DNA of 59,403 nt from Prochlorococcus sp. AG-402-O21 (lineage in GTDB: Bacteria > Cyanobacteriota > Cyanobacteriia > PCC-6307 > Cyanobiaceae), in the NCBI GenBank assembly GCA_003216375.1, contig QCIZ01000009.1, forward strand, positions 1 through 59,403, written 5' to 3'. The position numbers were made by a program, and so were the translations under genes. Below, one piece after another: positions 39,371 to 47,392 of this stretch (within the stretch, counting starts at the first letter, position 1; each line of letters starts with the position of its first letter). Below the pieces are notes generated by a model. It had not been told where the DNA came from. It made no database searches and saw only the letters and a program-made list of their open reading frames with translations.

Positions 39371-39465
39371 AGAGTCCAAGTCAAGACAAATCAATATTAT
39401 AGTTTTACTTAAGCTGGCTTTATTTCTAGAAATTGCTTTAATTGTATTAGATTATATTTTTCATA

Positions 39466-39828
39466 GTGAAGTTAATTTTGATATTTTCAATAATATTCTT
39501 TATATATATTTTTTTAATTTCAAATAAGAGAAAAAAGTTTTCTAACAGAAAAAATTTAATGGAAAGATTCAAGAAAAGGTTCAAGAATATAAATGTTCGA
39601 CGAAAAAGGATTTCAGAAGAATTTACAAATTCTCTTTTACTTGACCCTTCGAAGAATATACCTATAGGGACATGGTATTCAGAGGATGAGCTAAGAGAAA
39701 AAGCAGATATTCATAGATCAAGATTAAGTAAATTTGGTAAATCAAAAATCAATGGCGAAATGTTATTCGTTGGTCCAAAAGGAGGAATTTACAAAATAAG
39801 TGCTGATGGAAAGAAAAAATATGTGTAA
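39466..39828 (+). CDS. Signal-anchored basic protein with a PBCV basic-adaptor-like C-terminus
   Basis: 120 aa from GTG. A hydrophobic N-terminal helix (residues 2-19) is followed by a strongly basic segment (SNKRKKFSNRKN... FKKRFKN) and a C-terminal GEMLFVGPKGGIYKISADGK with KKYV. The last block resembles the short PBCV-specific basic adaptor repeat (GPxGGxYxxxxGKKxYV). Topology suggests a membrane-anchored protein with a basic soluble domain. Function unknown. Confidence 0.6.
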   Translation: MKLILIFSIIFFIYIFLISNKRKKFSNRKNLMERFKKRFKNINVRRKRISEEFTNSLLLDPSKNIPIGTWYSEDELREKADIHRSRLSKFGKSKINGEMLFVGPKGGIYKISADGKKKYV

Positions 39829-39909
39829 ATCTTAAAAGACAAAAAGTAATAATTATAAAAAATCTAATTATTGCTAAAATAATAATAGTAAATTATTAAT
39901 CAATTAAAC

Positions 39910-40074
39910 TTGTATTTATACATAACAGTATCATTTGGAGAGCTAGAGCTCTCTAATCTAACTTTCTGGAGCCTTGTTAGTATTACTTTATTATTTGTCA
40001 TTTCTTTTGTGTTATCAACAATTCCTCTTACTAAAAATATACAAGATGCAAAAAATATTTCTTCAAAAAAATAA
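39910..40074 (+). CDS. Possible small single-TM protein
   Basis: 54 codons from TTG at 39910 to TAA. The product has an acidic-polar N-terminus (SFGELELSNLTFW), a hydrophobic helix of about 20 residues (LVSITLLFVISFVLSTIPL) and a polar tail, the layout of small thylakoid proteins. It fills an otherwise empty gap and ends 4 bp before the next gene. No family recognised; the start is uncertain. Confidence 0.4.
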   Translation: MYLYITVSFGELELSNLTFWSLVSITLLFVISFVLSTIPLTKNIQDAKNISSKK

Positions 40075-40077
40075 AAA

Positions 40078-40317
40078 TCAAGCAGCCTCCTTATATTCTG
40101 AAAAATCTCTATTAGCCCAATGGATTCTCTCTATAGATAGATGAGCGATTGAACTGCTTTTACCTTCTTCTTTCATAGATATTAAATTCTTATCATCTAA
40201 AACCTGATTTGAAACTTCATTAGAAGTGACGCTTGAAATCTTTGAACGATATTTACGAGCAAGATTTTGAATTGAAAACCCTTTTGCATTAGATCGATGA
40301 GGCCAAAAATTCTTCAA
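40078..40317 (-). CDS. Small basic hypothetical protein
   Basis: 79 aa from a TTG; a stop lies six codons upstream, so the start is confined to a narrow range. No membrane segment. The N-terminal half is Lys/Arg-rich (RSNAKGFSIQNLARKYRSK); the C-terminal half ends in SIERIHWANRDFSEYKEAA. Not recognised; could be a small DNA- or RNA-binding or regulatory protein. Confidence 0.5.
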   Translation of the reverse strand: MKNFWPHRSNAKGFSIQNLARKYRSKISSVTSNEVSNQVLDDKNLISMKEEGKSSSIAHLSIERIHWANRDFSEYKEAA

Positions 40318-40413
40318 GATAAAAGATGACTCTTATCTAAAGAAAACTAAAAATAAATAAAATTGCAACTAATTCTTGTTTTTATAACAAATCTTTTATG
40401 GCTTTTTTAGAAT

Positions 40414-40980
40414 TTAAGCTGAAGGCATAGCAGGTTTATATGAATCTTTATCTCCTAAGCATTCAAGGCTTTCTCTAGTAGAAACACCAGTCGTTGGGTT
40501 TATTCCATCGGCTATTTTACAGAGATTTCTTTGATCTTCGCTATCAAGAATTGCAAATGTGAAATCAGCTCCTTCAATTTGAGCACCAGCAAAGCTGCTA
40601 CCAGAGGCAATCATATTTATCAAAACAGCATTTCTAAGATCTGTTTTCTGAAAATTAACCCTGTCAGAAAGAGTATCAGTAAGGTCTATTCCATTAAGAT
40701 TTGAGCCCTTGAGATCAGACAAAGTTAATGTTGTTCCATGAAGATCAACATCACTGAAATCAGCATCTCTTGCCATTGCTCCAGCTATTGAAGAAAGATG
40801 CAAGTCTTCTCCATGAAAATTAAATCCAGTGATATCAGATCGAACGTAGCTCGGCACCTCATCTCCCTCACCCTTAACCGCCACATTAGCCCCAGCGAAA
40901 GCTGGATTCATACCAAAAAATATGATTAAAAAGCTCAATAGATATTTAATTATTTTTGAAAAAAGAAGATCAAAATTCAT
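40414..40980 (-). CDS. Pentapeptide-repeat protein, probably thylakoid-lumenal
   Basis: 188 aa from ATG. A Sec-type signal peptide is predicted with cleavage after PAFA (about residue 29). Residues about 55-150 show A(D/N)LxX-type pentapeptides ([40 protein letters not shown]), forming a right-handed beta helix. The tail [23 protein letters not shown] has two Cys that may form a disulfide, a feature I recall from lumenal pentapeptide proteins of cyanobacteria and plants. Function unknown. Confidence 0.82.
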   Translation of the reverse strand: MNFDLLFSKIIKYLLSFLIIFFGMNPAFAGANVAVKGEGDEVPSYVRSDITGFNFHGEDLHLSSIAGAMARDADFSDVDLHGTTLTLSDLKGSNLNGIDLTDTLSDRVNFQKTDLRNAVLINMIASGSSFAGAQIEGADFTFAILDSEDQRNLCKIADGINPTTGVSTRESLECLGDKDSYKPAMPSA

Positions 40981-41091
40981 GAGTAAAAATGATAATCCAT
41001 TTGATTAATGCAATTATCTCCTCTATTTAAGGATTTTCTATGCATTGATAAGACAAATTAATGTAAGGGGATATGAAGATATCTAGTATTC

Positions 41092-41271
41092 TTACAAAAG
41101 AGGAGTTCCAGAGATGAATTCGTGCATTTCAGGGTTCATCCAATATAGCCCTACGAATAACATTACAAATACATTGAAAAATATCAAAGCACCACCGAAT
41201 ATAAAGGTCTGATCATTCGAATTAATATCTTTAGTATTTTCTTGAAGAATAGCTTGATAATTCTGATTCAT
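41092..41271 (-). CDS. Small single-TM protein
   Basis: 59 aa, read on the minus strand from ATG at 41271 to TAA at 41092-41094. Polar N-terminus (MNQNYQAILQENTKD), one strong helix (FIFGGALIFFNVFVMLFVGLYW), then MNPEMHEFISGTPLL. The clean ATG, codon use and transmembrane layout support a real gene in a gap of almost 500 bp. No family recognised; possibly a photosystem-associated or stress mini-protein. Confidence 0.6.
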   Translation of the reverse strand: MNQNYQAILQENTKDINSNDQTFIFGGALIFFNVFVMLFVGLYWMNPEMHEFISGTPLL

Positions 41272-41476
41272 TTTTCGAATTAAGACCTTATTAAGTTACT
41301 AGAAAAACAACATTATTGAGGCCCTAGCTGGGAAATTAACAGGATCTTTCTAATTTTTTAAGATTTTAAAAATATTCCTTGCTAAGACTCAAAATGATGC
41401 GTGGATTGATTTTTCAAGGTTTTTGAAAGATCAATCTCCCATTCAGTATTAATATCTCTCAGAGACTGATTAACTT

Positions 41477-41818
41477 ATGCCATTCATTCAAGTCAACACA
41501 TCCTCCAAAAGTGTTGTGGTCAATGATGATTTACTCCAAAAAGATATCTCAACAATGATCGCTGAGCTAACGGGAAAACCTGAAAATTATGTAATGACCA
41601 TGATCCAAAGAGATATCAAAATGACATTTGCCGGGTCAGATGAACCATGCTGTTTTATCAAGGTTAAATCAATTGGTTCACTAAGTCCCTCCTCAATGAG
41701 CAAGTCTTTGTGCGAGTTAATTGCATCTAAAACAAATATAAATACAAATAGGATTTATATTGAATTTATCGACGTTAAAGCCTCAAATTGGGGATTTAAT
41801 AGTTCAACATTTGGATAA
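41477..41818 (+). CDS. MIF-like phenylpyruvate tautomerase
   Basis: 113 aa from ATG. It starts MPFIQVNT, placing the catalytic Pro at position 1 after Met removal, and has LTGKPENYVMTMIQRD with the conserved Lys and the C-terminal NRIYIEFIDVKASNWGFNSSTFG of macrophage migration inhibitory factor homologues. Prochlorococcus MIF homologues are known tautomerases; physiological substrate unclear. Cytosolic trimer expected. Confidence 0.92.
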   Translation: MPFIQVNTSSKSVVVNDDLLQKDISTMIAELTGKPENYVMTMIQRDIKMTFAGSDEPCCFIKVKSIGSLSPSSMSKSLCELIASKTNINTNRIYIEFIDVKASNWGFNSSTFG

Positions 41819-41884
41819 TAAGTCTATTTTTTGAAATATCATATCAAAAAAATTATAATCAAAAATAATCATTGCTATAAATAG

Positions 41885-42286
41885 TCAATATATATCGCAA
41901 CCCCTTTCAGAACATAACTTTTCAATAGAAGGTCGAAAAGTTATGTTCAATCTATATTTTGCCCATAATTTATATATAGATTCAAAAAATCTATCAAATA
42001 CAGGAAATCTTGTTGGAGCATAAATCCAACCCAAACCAATCAAATCATAAGCCTCTTGAAAAACCTTTATGTCCTTAATTACTGAGCCATCGCTTTTTAA
42101 GGCATGGATTCTCTCCATCGCTTGTCTATAGGTAATTCCGTTTTCAAGATCTAAAGAAAAATCCGAACTATTGATATCAATAAATCTTAGAGATTTCTTT
42201 TGATTTCTTGATTGCAAGAAATCAACCTCTCTTTTACATAAGGGGCATCCACCATCGAAAAAAATAGTAAGTTTAACAGTATTCAT
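41885..42286 (-). CDS. DCC-family thiol-disulfide oxidoreductase (DUF393)
   Basis: 133 aa from ATG. The N-terminal FFDGGCPLCKREVDFL gives the Asp and CxxC of the DCC motif. RFIDINSSDF and the downstream YAPTRFPVFDRFFESIYKLWAKYR also fit the family. Thioredoxin-like redox role inferred. Two extra Cys at the C-terminus (LCSERGCDIY). Convergent with the MIF gene. Confidence 0.85.
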   Translation of the reverse strand: MNTVKLTIFFDGGCPLCKREVDFLQSRNQKKSLRFIDINSSDFSLDLENGITYRQAMERIHALKSDGSVIKDIKVFQEAYDLIGLGWIYAPTRFPVFDRFFESIYKLWAKYRLNITFRPSIEKLCSERGCDIY

Positions 42287-42415
42287 AAAAAATTAAATTC
42301 CTCACAAGAGAATGATTTTAAGCAGGGAAAGCATAATTTCGTTGTTCAATGTAAATAAACACTTGATAGCATCAAAATAAAAAGCGATCTTAATGATATC
42401 TAACTGATAAAAAAA

Positions 42416-42805
42416 ATGCTTACCCTATTTATTTTCATATTAATCTCAGTATCAGTAGTTTCCGCCTTGCTTTTTTTCAACAAAGGTGAAAAAGCTCAAG
42501 AGATTAAAAGCATTCTCAAAGATATATATGAAAATTCAAAAGAACTCTTCTCAAACTTTAAAAAGCTTTTTTTGATAGTTAAAGATCTAATTCAATCAAA
42601 ATTAGATCAAGAACCAACTCAACGGAAAGATGAATCAACCGAGTCAAAAACTGAAGTAACTGCTGAGCCCGAAGTAACTCCTGAGCCTGAAGTAACTCCT
42701 GAGCCTGAAGTAACTCCTGAGCCTGAAACTTTCCCAACTATCGAATCCGTAAATCCATCTGAAGATTCAATTAATGACGAAAATATTGATATAAAAACAG
42801 AGTGA
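42416..42805 (+). CDS. Membrane-anchored acidic repeat protein
   Basis: 129 aa from ATG. A hydrophobic helix (residues 3-21) is followed by an amphipathic, Lys-rich stretch (about 25-65) and a highly acidic, Pro-rich tail built from EPEVTP repeats. The domain order is anchor, helical stalk, disordered tail. No known family. It sits directly before the pcb cluster and shares a bidirectional terminator with the first pcb gene. Confidence 0.65.
   Translation: MLTLFIFILISVSVVSALLFFNKGEKAQEIKSILKDIYENSKELFSNFKKLFLIVKDLIQSKLDQEPTQRKDESTESKTEVTAEPEVTPEPEVTPEPEVTPEPETFPTIESVNPSEDSINDENIDIKTE
42653..42724 (+). repeat. In-frame 18-bp tandem repeat, four copies
   Basis: Units at 42653-42670, 42671-42688, 42689-42706 and 42707-42724. 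Copies 2-4 appear identical; copy 1 differs at two bases (EVTAEP instead of EVTPEP). It encodes the acidic Pro-rich tail of the gene at 42416-42805. Confidence 0.93.
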
Positions 42806-42832
42806 TTTTTAATTAGAGATTTTTATCAAAAA

Positions 42833-42864
42833 AAAAAGCCTCATCAAATTTGATGAGGCTTTTT
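42833..42864. terminator. Bidirectional terminator between the acidic-repeat gene and pcb copy 1
   Basis: A perfect inverted repeat of 16 bp per arm (42833-42848 and 42849-42864) with a GC core GCCTCATC/GATGAGGC flanked by A and T runs. It can terminate both the plus-strand gene ending at 42805 and the minus-strand pcb gene ending at 42889. Confidence 0.88.
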
Positions 42865-42888
42865 GATTGAAATTTTAGATTGAATCTA

Positions 42889-43944
42889 CTAACTCTCAGT
42901 TGTTGCGAGAGAAGCTACTGATCCAACAACACGACGGAAATCAAAGCCCATAGCTCTAAGAGCATGCCAGATATGACCTTGAATAAAGAAAAATCCAAAG
43001 TAATAGTGAACATTTGACAATGCGGCTCTAGTTGTATGGCCTAAAAACGCTGTGCTATCAGAGACATCTCCTGTGTCTACCCAATAAGGAGAGATTCCAA
43101 ATTTCAAAGCTAAAGGCTCTCCATACCAATCAATTGGATAAACAGTTGTGTTTTGTGCACACCAGAATGCAGCAACAATTGCCATCCAGCCAATACCAGC
43201 AAGAGACCATGAAAGAACTGCTTCTGCTGAAAGCAATCCTTTTCCTTTGAATTCAGTGTATTCACCTAGTTGTTTTGTAGCTATGTGCCATGCACCACCA
43301 CTTATTTGAACGAATGCTAAGAATGCATGTCCGCTCATTACTTCTTCAAGGCTATCAATGGTTAGAAAGTCGAACTGATGTCCGTAAACCATTCCAAAAT
43401 CACCATATCCAGGGAAGATTGTTCTGATTTCACCTATAGCAGGGTCGTAAATCCCATGCCATCTTGCCCACTCAACGAACCAAATATTTGCAACACCAAA
43501 GAAAATCAAATGATGTCCAAGAATGAATGTCAAATTATCTGGGTTGTCCCATTCTAATTTGAATTTCTTAGTGGTAGGGATAGGACCATCTTTCAAGTCC
43601 GGATCAAATAAGAGTGAATGAGCTAATCCAGCTGTTCCATACACAGCTGAAAAAATTAAATGGAAAATAGCAATTGTTGCCACACCAGCTCCTGTCCATA
43701 CACCAGCTTCATCAAAGCCAATACCAAGAGAAGCTAAATGAGCAAGGAATATGGAACTTTGATGTCCCATTGGTATTTCTGGGTTGTAGCGAGCAAGCTC
43801 CCAAAGAGTGCTTCCACCTGCTGCAAAGCAAATAAGACCTGTATGGCCTATATGTGACCCTATGAATCGACCTGCGCGATTGGTCACCACAGAATTACCA
43901 ACCCACCACCCATAGGTGACGTCTGGATTTCCGTAGGTCTGCAT
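42889..43944 (-). CDS. pcb: Pcb chlorophyll a/b-binding antenna protein (copy 1)
   Basis: 351 aa from the ATG at 43944, chosen because all five paralogues begin MQ(T/S)YGNPDVTYGWW; an in-frame start 39 bp earlier is less likely. A six-helix antenna of the CP43/IsiA superfamily with His residues in GHTGLICF, ILGHHLIFFG, GHAFLAFVQ and the C-terminal VHYYFGFFFIQGHIWHALRAMGFDFRR. It binds divinyl chlorophylls around the photosystems. The loop before the GHQFDF block (EIRTIFPGYGDFGMVYG) differs from the other four copies. Confidence 0.93.
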   Translation of the reverse strand: MQTYGNPDVTYGWWVGNSVVTNRAGRFIGSHIGHTGLICFAAGGSTLWELARYNPEIPMGHQSSIFLAHLASLGIGFDEAGVWTGAGVATIAIFHLIFSAVYGTAGLAHSLLFDPDLKDGPIPTTKKFKLEWDNPDNLTFILGHHLIFFGVANIWFVEWARWHGIYDPAIGEIRTIFPGYGDFGMVYGHQFDFLTIDSLEEVMSGHAFLAFVQISGGAWHIATKQLGEYTEFKGKGLLSAEAVLSWSLAGIGWMAIVAAFWCAQNTTVYPIDWYGEPLALKFGISPYWVDTGDVSDSTAFLGHTTRAALSNVHYYFGFFFIQGHIWHALRAMGFDFRRVVGSVASLATTES

Positions 43945-44005
43945 AATTAAGGAATTAAAGTCGAAATTTTGGATACCATACACTTATTGGAATTGTTTTT
44001 ACCAG

Positions 44006-44023
44006 AATAGTTAGAGGTCTTTA
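44006..44023 (-). promoter_or_regulatory. Shared pcb upstream element (copy 1)
   Basis: On the minus strand TAAAGACCTCTAACTATT, ending 62 nt before the pcb start codon. Nearly the same sequence precedes copy 2, and relatives precede copies 3-5. TAACTATT could be the -10 box with GACCT just upstream. Confidence 0.5.
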
Positions 44024-44074
44024 TAGGTATCTGTCTTTTTTTACCAAAAAAACACTTTTTTTCAGAAAAAACCA

Positions 44075-44109
44075 AAAAAAATACCCCCCCAAAGGGGAGG
44101 TATTTTTTT
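44075..44109 (-). terminator. Terminator of pcb copy 2
   Basis: Arms 44075-44090 and 44094-44109 pair except for one mismatch; C/G-rich core next to the 3-nt loop, with A7/T7 ends. On the minus strand it lies 14 nt after the copy 2 stop codon. Confidence 0.82.
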
Positions 44110-44123
44110 ATTCTAATTTGAAT

Positions 44124-45236
44124 TTATCTTGGTGCTCTTCCGTTGAAACCTGCTCCTTCAACTCTAACAGTTGCTCCTTGGCTGTTACCAATAGCATCAG
44201 CAACTTTCTTGAAATCAAATCCTAAAGCTCGAAGAGCATGCCAGAAATGACCTTGCAAAAAGAAGAAACCAAAGTAGTAGTGAACATTCACTAAAGCTGC
44301 TCTAGTTGAGTGACCAAAGAATGCTGTGGAATCAGAAAGGTCTCCAGTATCAATCCAGTAGGGGGCCACAGTGAATTGTAATTTTAATGGTTCACCAAAC
44401 CACTCTATTGGATATACGGTTGTATTAGTTGCAGCCCAGAAAGCAGCCACAATTGCCATCCAACCAATACCTGCAAGAGACCATGAAAGAACTGCTTCGG
44501 CTGAAAGTAATTCAGCTCCTTTGAATTTACTCCATTCTCCAAGTCTCTTGTTTTCCCATTGAGTTGAACCAGCAACCATATGAATAGTTGCTCCAGTCAA
44601 TTCAGCAAAAGCTAGGAAAGCATGTCCACCCATAACATCTTCAAGACTATCAATTTCAATGAAATCGAACTGTCGATTCCAAATCATTGTCAAGTCAAGG
44701 TTGTAATTAACCTGACGAACTGCACCTATCGCAGGATCGTATATGCCATGTATCCTCGCCCATTCAACAAACCATATACATGCGACACCAAAGAAAAACA
44801 AATGGTGACCAAGAATAAAAGTTTGATTATCGGGGTTTTCCCATTCAAGTTTGAATTTTCTAGCGCGAGGCACTTCGCTCTCTTCAACATCAGCCTCGAA
44901 ATAGACTGCATGCAAGAGAGCTCCTCCTCCATAAACCATTGACAAGACCAAATGAACAATAGCTATTGCAGCTACTCCTACACCTGTCCATGCACCTGCC
45001 TCATTGAAACCAATTCCAATTGAAGCCAAATGAGCCAAGAATAGTGAGCTCTGATGCCCCATTGGGATCTCAGGGTTGTAGCGGGCAAGCTCCCAAAGTG
45101 TGCTTCCACCAGCCGCAAACGCGATCAAGCCTGTATGCCCTATATGGGAGGCTATAAATCGGCCTGAGCGGTTGGTGACCACAGAATTACCAGCCCACCA
45201 ATCATAGGTAACATCTGGATTTCCATAGCTCTGCAT
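44124..45236 (-). CDS. pcb: Pcb chlorophyll a/b-binding antenna protein (copy 2)
   Basis: 370 aa from ATG at 45236, the longest of the five. Same six-helix plan and His ligands (GHTGLIAF, ILGHHLFFFG, GHAFLAFAE, QGHFWHALRALGFDFKK). Distinctive: YDWWAG instead of YGWWxG at the start, a lumenal-loop variant ATIHMVAGSTQWENKRLGEW with a short insertion, and an extended C-terminus GNSQGATVRVEGAGFNGRAPR. Likely targets a different photosystem or site than copies 3 and 5. Confidence 0.94.
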   Translation of the reverse strand: MQSYGNPDVTYDWWAGNSVVTNRSGRFIASHIGHTGLIAFAAGGSTLWELARYNPEIPMGHQSSLFLAHLASIGIGFNEAGAWTGVGVAAIAIVHLVLSMVYGGGALLHAVYFEADVEESEVPRARKFKLEWENPDNQTFILGHHLFFFGVACIWFVEWARIHGIYDPAIGAVRQVNYNLDLTMIWNRQFDFIEIDSLEDVMGGHAFLAFAELTGATIHMVAGSTQWENKRLGEWSKFKGAELLSAEAVLSWSLAGIGWMAIVAAFWAATNTTVYPIEWFGEPLKLQFTVAPYWIDTGDLSDSTAFFGHSTRAALVNVHYYFGFFFLQGHFWHALRALGFDFKKVADAIGNSQGATVRVEGAGFNGRAPR

Positions 45237-45301
45237 AATTTTTTAAGCGATACAGGCGAAATATGCGTGCAGATTACACGCTGCTGAAATGATATGTGCA
45301 A

Positions 45302-45319
45302 AATAGTTAGAGGTCGTTA
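45302..45319 (-). promoter_or_regulatory. Shared pcb upstream element (copy 2)
   Basis: Minus strand TAACGACCTCTAACTATT, 66 nt before the copy 2 start. It differs from the copy 1 element by one base over 18, despite otherwise dissimilar upstream sequence. Confidence 0.5.
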
Positions 45320-45572
45320 TTTAGTTTGACTATTTTTTCCCATTTCAATAATTAAAACGATTTTATAGAAGCTGAGATATTGTCTCAAGGAGATAGTAAA
45401 AATCTTCGAAAGTCGAGTTATAGCTTAATTTAAAAACTCGAAATTCTCGACTAATCATTCAAAAAAGCTCAATCAACGAGATCTAACGATATTTGATAAA
45501 AAAATTTCAACGTTGTAAAACGAATAATTTTTTTTTAATCGATCGAAATTAAAAGAAAAAAATTGCAAAAAA

Positions 45573-45596
45573 AAAGAGGAGATTAAACTCCTCTTT
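45573..45596 (-). terminator. Terminator of pcb copy 3
   Basis: Arms AAAGAGGAG (45573-45581) and CTCCTCTTT (45588-45596), six-nt loop. On the minus strand the 3' arm continues into a long T run, 25 nt after the copy 3 stop. Confidence 0.85.
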
Positions 45597-45621
45597 AAAA
45601 ATTATTTTGTTTTTGATTAAA

Positions 45622-46668
45622 TCAATAAAGCTGAGCTGGAAGAGGCTCTTTAAGAACTTTCTTGAAGTCAAATCCCATAGCCCTTAAAGCATGCCATAGA
45701 TGACCTTGAAGGAAGAAAAATCCAAAGTAATAATGAACATTTGCTAGAGCAGCCCTAGTTGTATGACCAAAGAAAGCAGGACCTCCTGAAAGATCAACGC
45801 TATCAATCCAATAAGGAGCAACACCAAACTTCAAGATCAAAGCTTCTCCGTACCAAGCTTCAGGATAAACTGTTGTGTTCTGAGCACACCAAAAAGCAGC
45901 TACTACAGCCATCCAACCAATACCTGCACAAGAGAATGAAAGAATTGATTCTGCTGAAAGAAGACCAGCTCCTTTGAATTTGGTGTATTCACCAACTTGC
46001 TTGGTAGCAATATGGAAAGCTCCACCTGTGATCTCAACAAATGCTAAGAATGCATGACCACCCATAACATCCTCAAGACTATCGATAGCCAAGAAATCAA
46101 ACTGATGATTCCAAATATTGGTCAAGTTAAGGTTGTACTCAACTTGTCGAACAGCTCCTATTGCAGGATCATAAATTCCATGAATTCGTGCCCATTCAAC
46201 AAACCATATACATGCAACACCAAAGAAAAGCAAATGGTGTCCAAGAATAAATGTCTGATTATCGGGGTTGTCCCACTCAAGTTTGAACTTTCTAGCTTGT
46301 GGAACCTCTGAATCTTGCATATCGCCAACAAATAGCACTGAATGCAATAAACCACCGGCTCCATAAACCATGGAAAGAACCAAATGAACGATGGCAATAG
46401 AAGCGACTCCTACTCCTGTCCAAGCACCAGCCTCATCAAAGCCGATACCAATTGAAGCTAAATGAGCAAGAAAGATAGAACTCTGATGACCCATGGGGAT
46501 CTCAGGGTTATATCTTGCTAATTCCCAAAGAGTACTTCCACCTGCTGCAAAGGCTATTAGCCCAGTATGCGCAATGTGAGCAGCAATGAATTTACCAGAT
46601 TTGTTAGTAACCCCAGCGTTTCCAGCCCACCAACCATAGGTGACATCCGGGTTTCCGTAGGTCTGCAT
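45622..46668 (-). CDS. pcb: Pcb chlorophyll a/b-binding antenna protein (copy 3)
   Basis: 348 aa from ATG at 46668. Six-helix antenna with GHQSSIFLAHLASIGIGF, ILGHHLLFFG and QGHLWHALRAMGFDFKK; short C-terminus KEPLPAQLY. Its central region is almost identical in DNA to copy 4 (46021-46160 against 47864-48003), while flanking regions are clearly different, pointing to recombination between copies. Binds divinyl chlorophylls in the thylakoid. Confidence 0.94.
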   Translation of the reverse strand: MQTYGNPDVTYGWWAGNAGVTNKSGKFIAAHIAHTGLIAFAAGGSTLWELARYNPEIPMGHQSSIFLAHLASIGIGFDEAGAWTGVGVASIAIVHLVLSMVYGAGGLLHSVLFVGDMQDSEVPQARKFKLEWDNPDNQTFILGHHLLFFGVACIWFVEWARIHGIYDPAIGAVRQVEYNLNLTNIWNHQFDFLAIDSLEDVMGGHAFLAFVEITGGAFHIATKQVGEYTKFKGAGLLSAESILSFSCAGIGWMAVVAAFWCAQNTTVYPEAWYGEALILKFGVAPYWIDSVDLSGGPAFFGHTTRAALANVHYYFGFFFLQGHLWHALRAMGFDFKKVLKEPLPAQLY

Positions 46669-46730
46669 GATTTAAGATTTTTGGCGTAATACGGTGAGCA
46701 CACCTTACAGGCAGCTCAATTCAAAAACTA

Positions 46731-46752
46731 CTATTAGTAATAAGGTCTTATA
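46731..46752 (-). promoter_or_regulatory. Shared pcb upstream element (copy 3, diverged)
   Basis: Minus strand TATAAGACCTTATTACTAAT about 63 nt before the start; keeps the GACCT core and an ACTAAT-like -10 block. Confidence 0.4.
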
Positions 46753-46846
46753 CAGAAGTAGTAAAGTTTTTTTTCTTTAAATTGGCTTAACCCGCGACTA
46801 AACTAGGTTTTCATTGAAATACTAAAGAAAAATTTAAATATCAAAA

Positions 46847-47041
46847 ATGAAATCTGCTTTACAACTTGAGCTACAAGACCTCCATGGACTTCCTTATATA
46901 GCAACAATAATTTGGTTTGTTCTGCTTGGAGTTTGTCTTTTAGCAGTTGTTTTTTATCTGTTTCAAAAAAATTACAGGCCAAAGGCAAAAATTGATGATC
47001 GTATTTCTCCTGAGAAGAAATCACGACCAAAAGGGTTTTAA
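46847..47041 (+). CDS. Single-TM mini-protein within the pcb cluster (A)
   Basis: 64 aa from ATG, opposite in strand to the flanking pcb genes. Amphipathic N-terminus (ALQLELQDLHGLPYI), one membrane helix (about 18-39, ATIIWFVLLGVCLLAVVFYLF) and a basic tail KNYRPKAKIDDRISPEKKSRPKGF. Not recognised as a named photosystem subunit. Size, helix and position make an antenna or photosystem accessory role plausible, but that is inference. A second mini-gene follows 115 bp on. Confidence 0.65.
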   Translation: MKSALQLELQDLHGLPYIATIIWFVLLGVCLLAVVFYLFQKNYRPKAKIDDRISPEKKSRPKGF

Positions 47042-47156
47042 ATGACTAAGAAAATTTTGTTTTTCAATGTTAGTTCTCGAATTAATGTAATATCCTCAAA
47101 CACGGGTTTGGCATAGTGGCCACCTGGGTTAACAATAAAAACAATTTTTTTACTCA

Positions 47157-47363
47157 ATGATTGATTTTTCTCACCTTCTTGATTTTGCCACTCAGCTTCC
47201 ACACCCATCAGATATTGGTTTAATCAAACCATCCGGTGGATTTAATATAGCTGCAGCTCTTTGTGGACTTGGAGCAGTATTTGGAGCTTCTCAATTCTTC
47301 TATTATTCTGATGATTCAAAAAGAATCGATCCTTGGGCCAAGCCTGAAAACTACAAAAACTAA
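47157..47363 (+). CDS. Single-TM mini-protein within the pcb cluster (B)
   Basis: 68 aa from ATG. N-terminal HLLDFATQLPHPSDIGLIKPSGG, a moderately hydrophobic glycine/alanine helix (about 28-48, GFNIAAALCGLGAVFGASQFF), then YYSDDSKRIDPWAKPENYKN. No named family recognised. The Gly/Ala-rich helix suits tight packing in a membrane complex. Its transcript would end at the terminator shared with pcb copy 4. Confidence 0.65.
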   Translation: MIDFSHLLDFATQLPHPSDIGLIKPSGGFNIAAALCGLGAVFGASQFFYYSDDSKRIDPWAKPENYKN

Positions 47364-47392
47364 AGAAAATTAAAAACTAATTTTTTATCACA

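Larger units (their letters stand above)
45237..45621. other. 385-bp spacer between pcb copies 2 and 3
   Basis: No ORF supported. It holds the copy 2 promoter element and the copy 3 terminator. Between them a 7-bp inverted repeat, AGTCGAG (45411-45417) and CTCGACT (45446-45452), brackets an A/T-rich loop containing further TCGA-type repeats; it has no T tract. It could be a regulatory or small-RNA structure, or chance. Confidence 0.4.

Noticed and set aside
45411-45452. Terminator in the pcb 2-3 spacer
   Set aside because: The 7-bp arms enclose a 28-nt loop and no T tract follows on either strand.
45759-46311. Plus-strand ORFs opposite the pcb genes
   Set aside because: They are antisense shadows repeated at equivalent positions in every pcb copy, with low-complexity or unlikely compositions.
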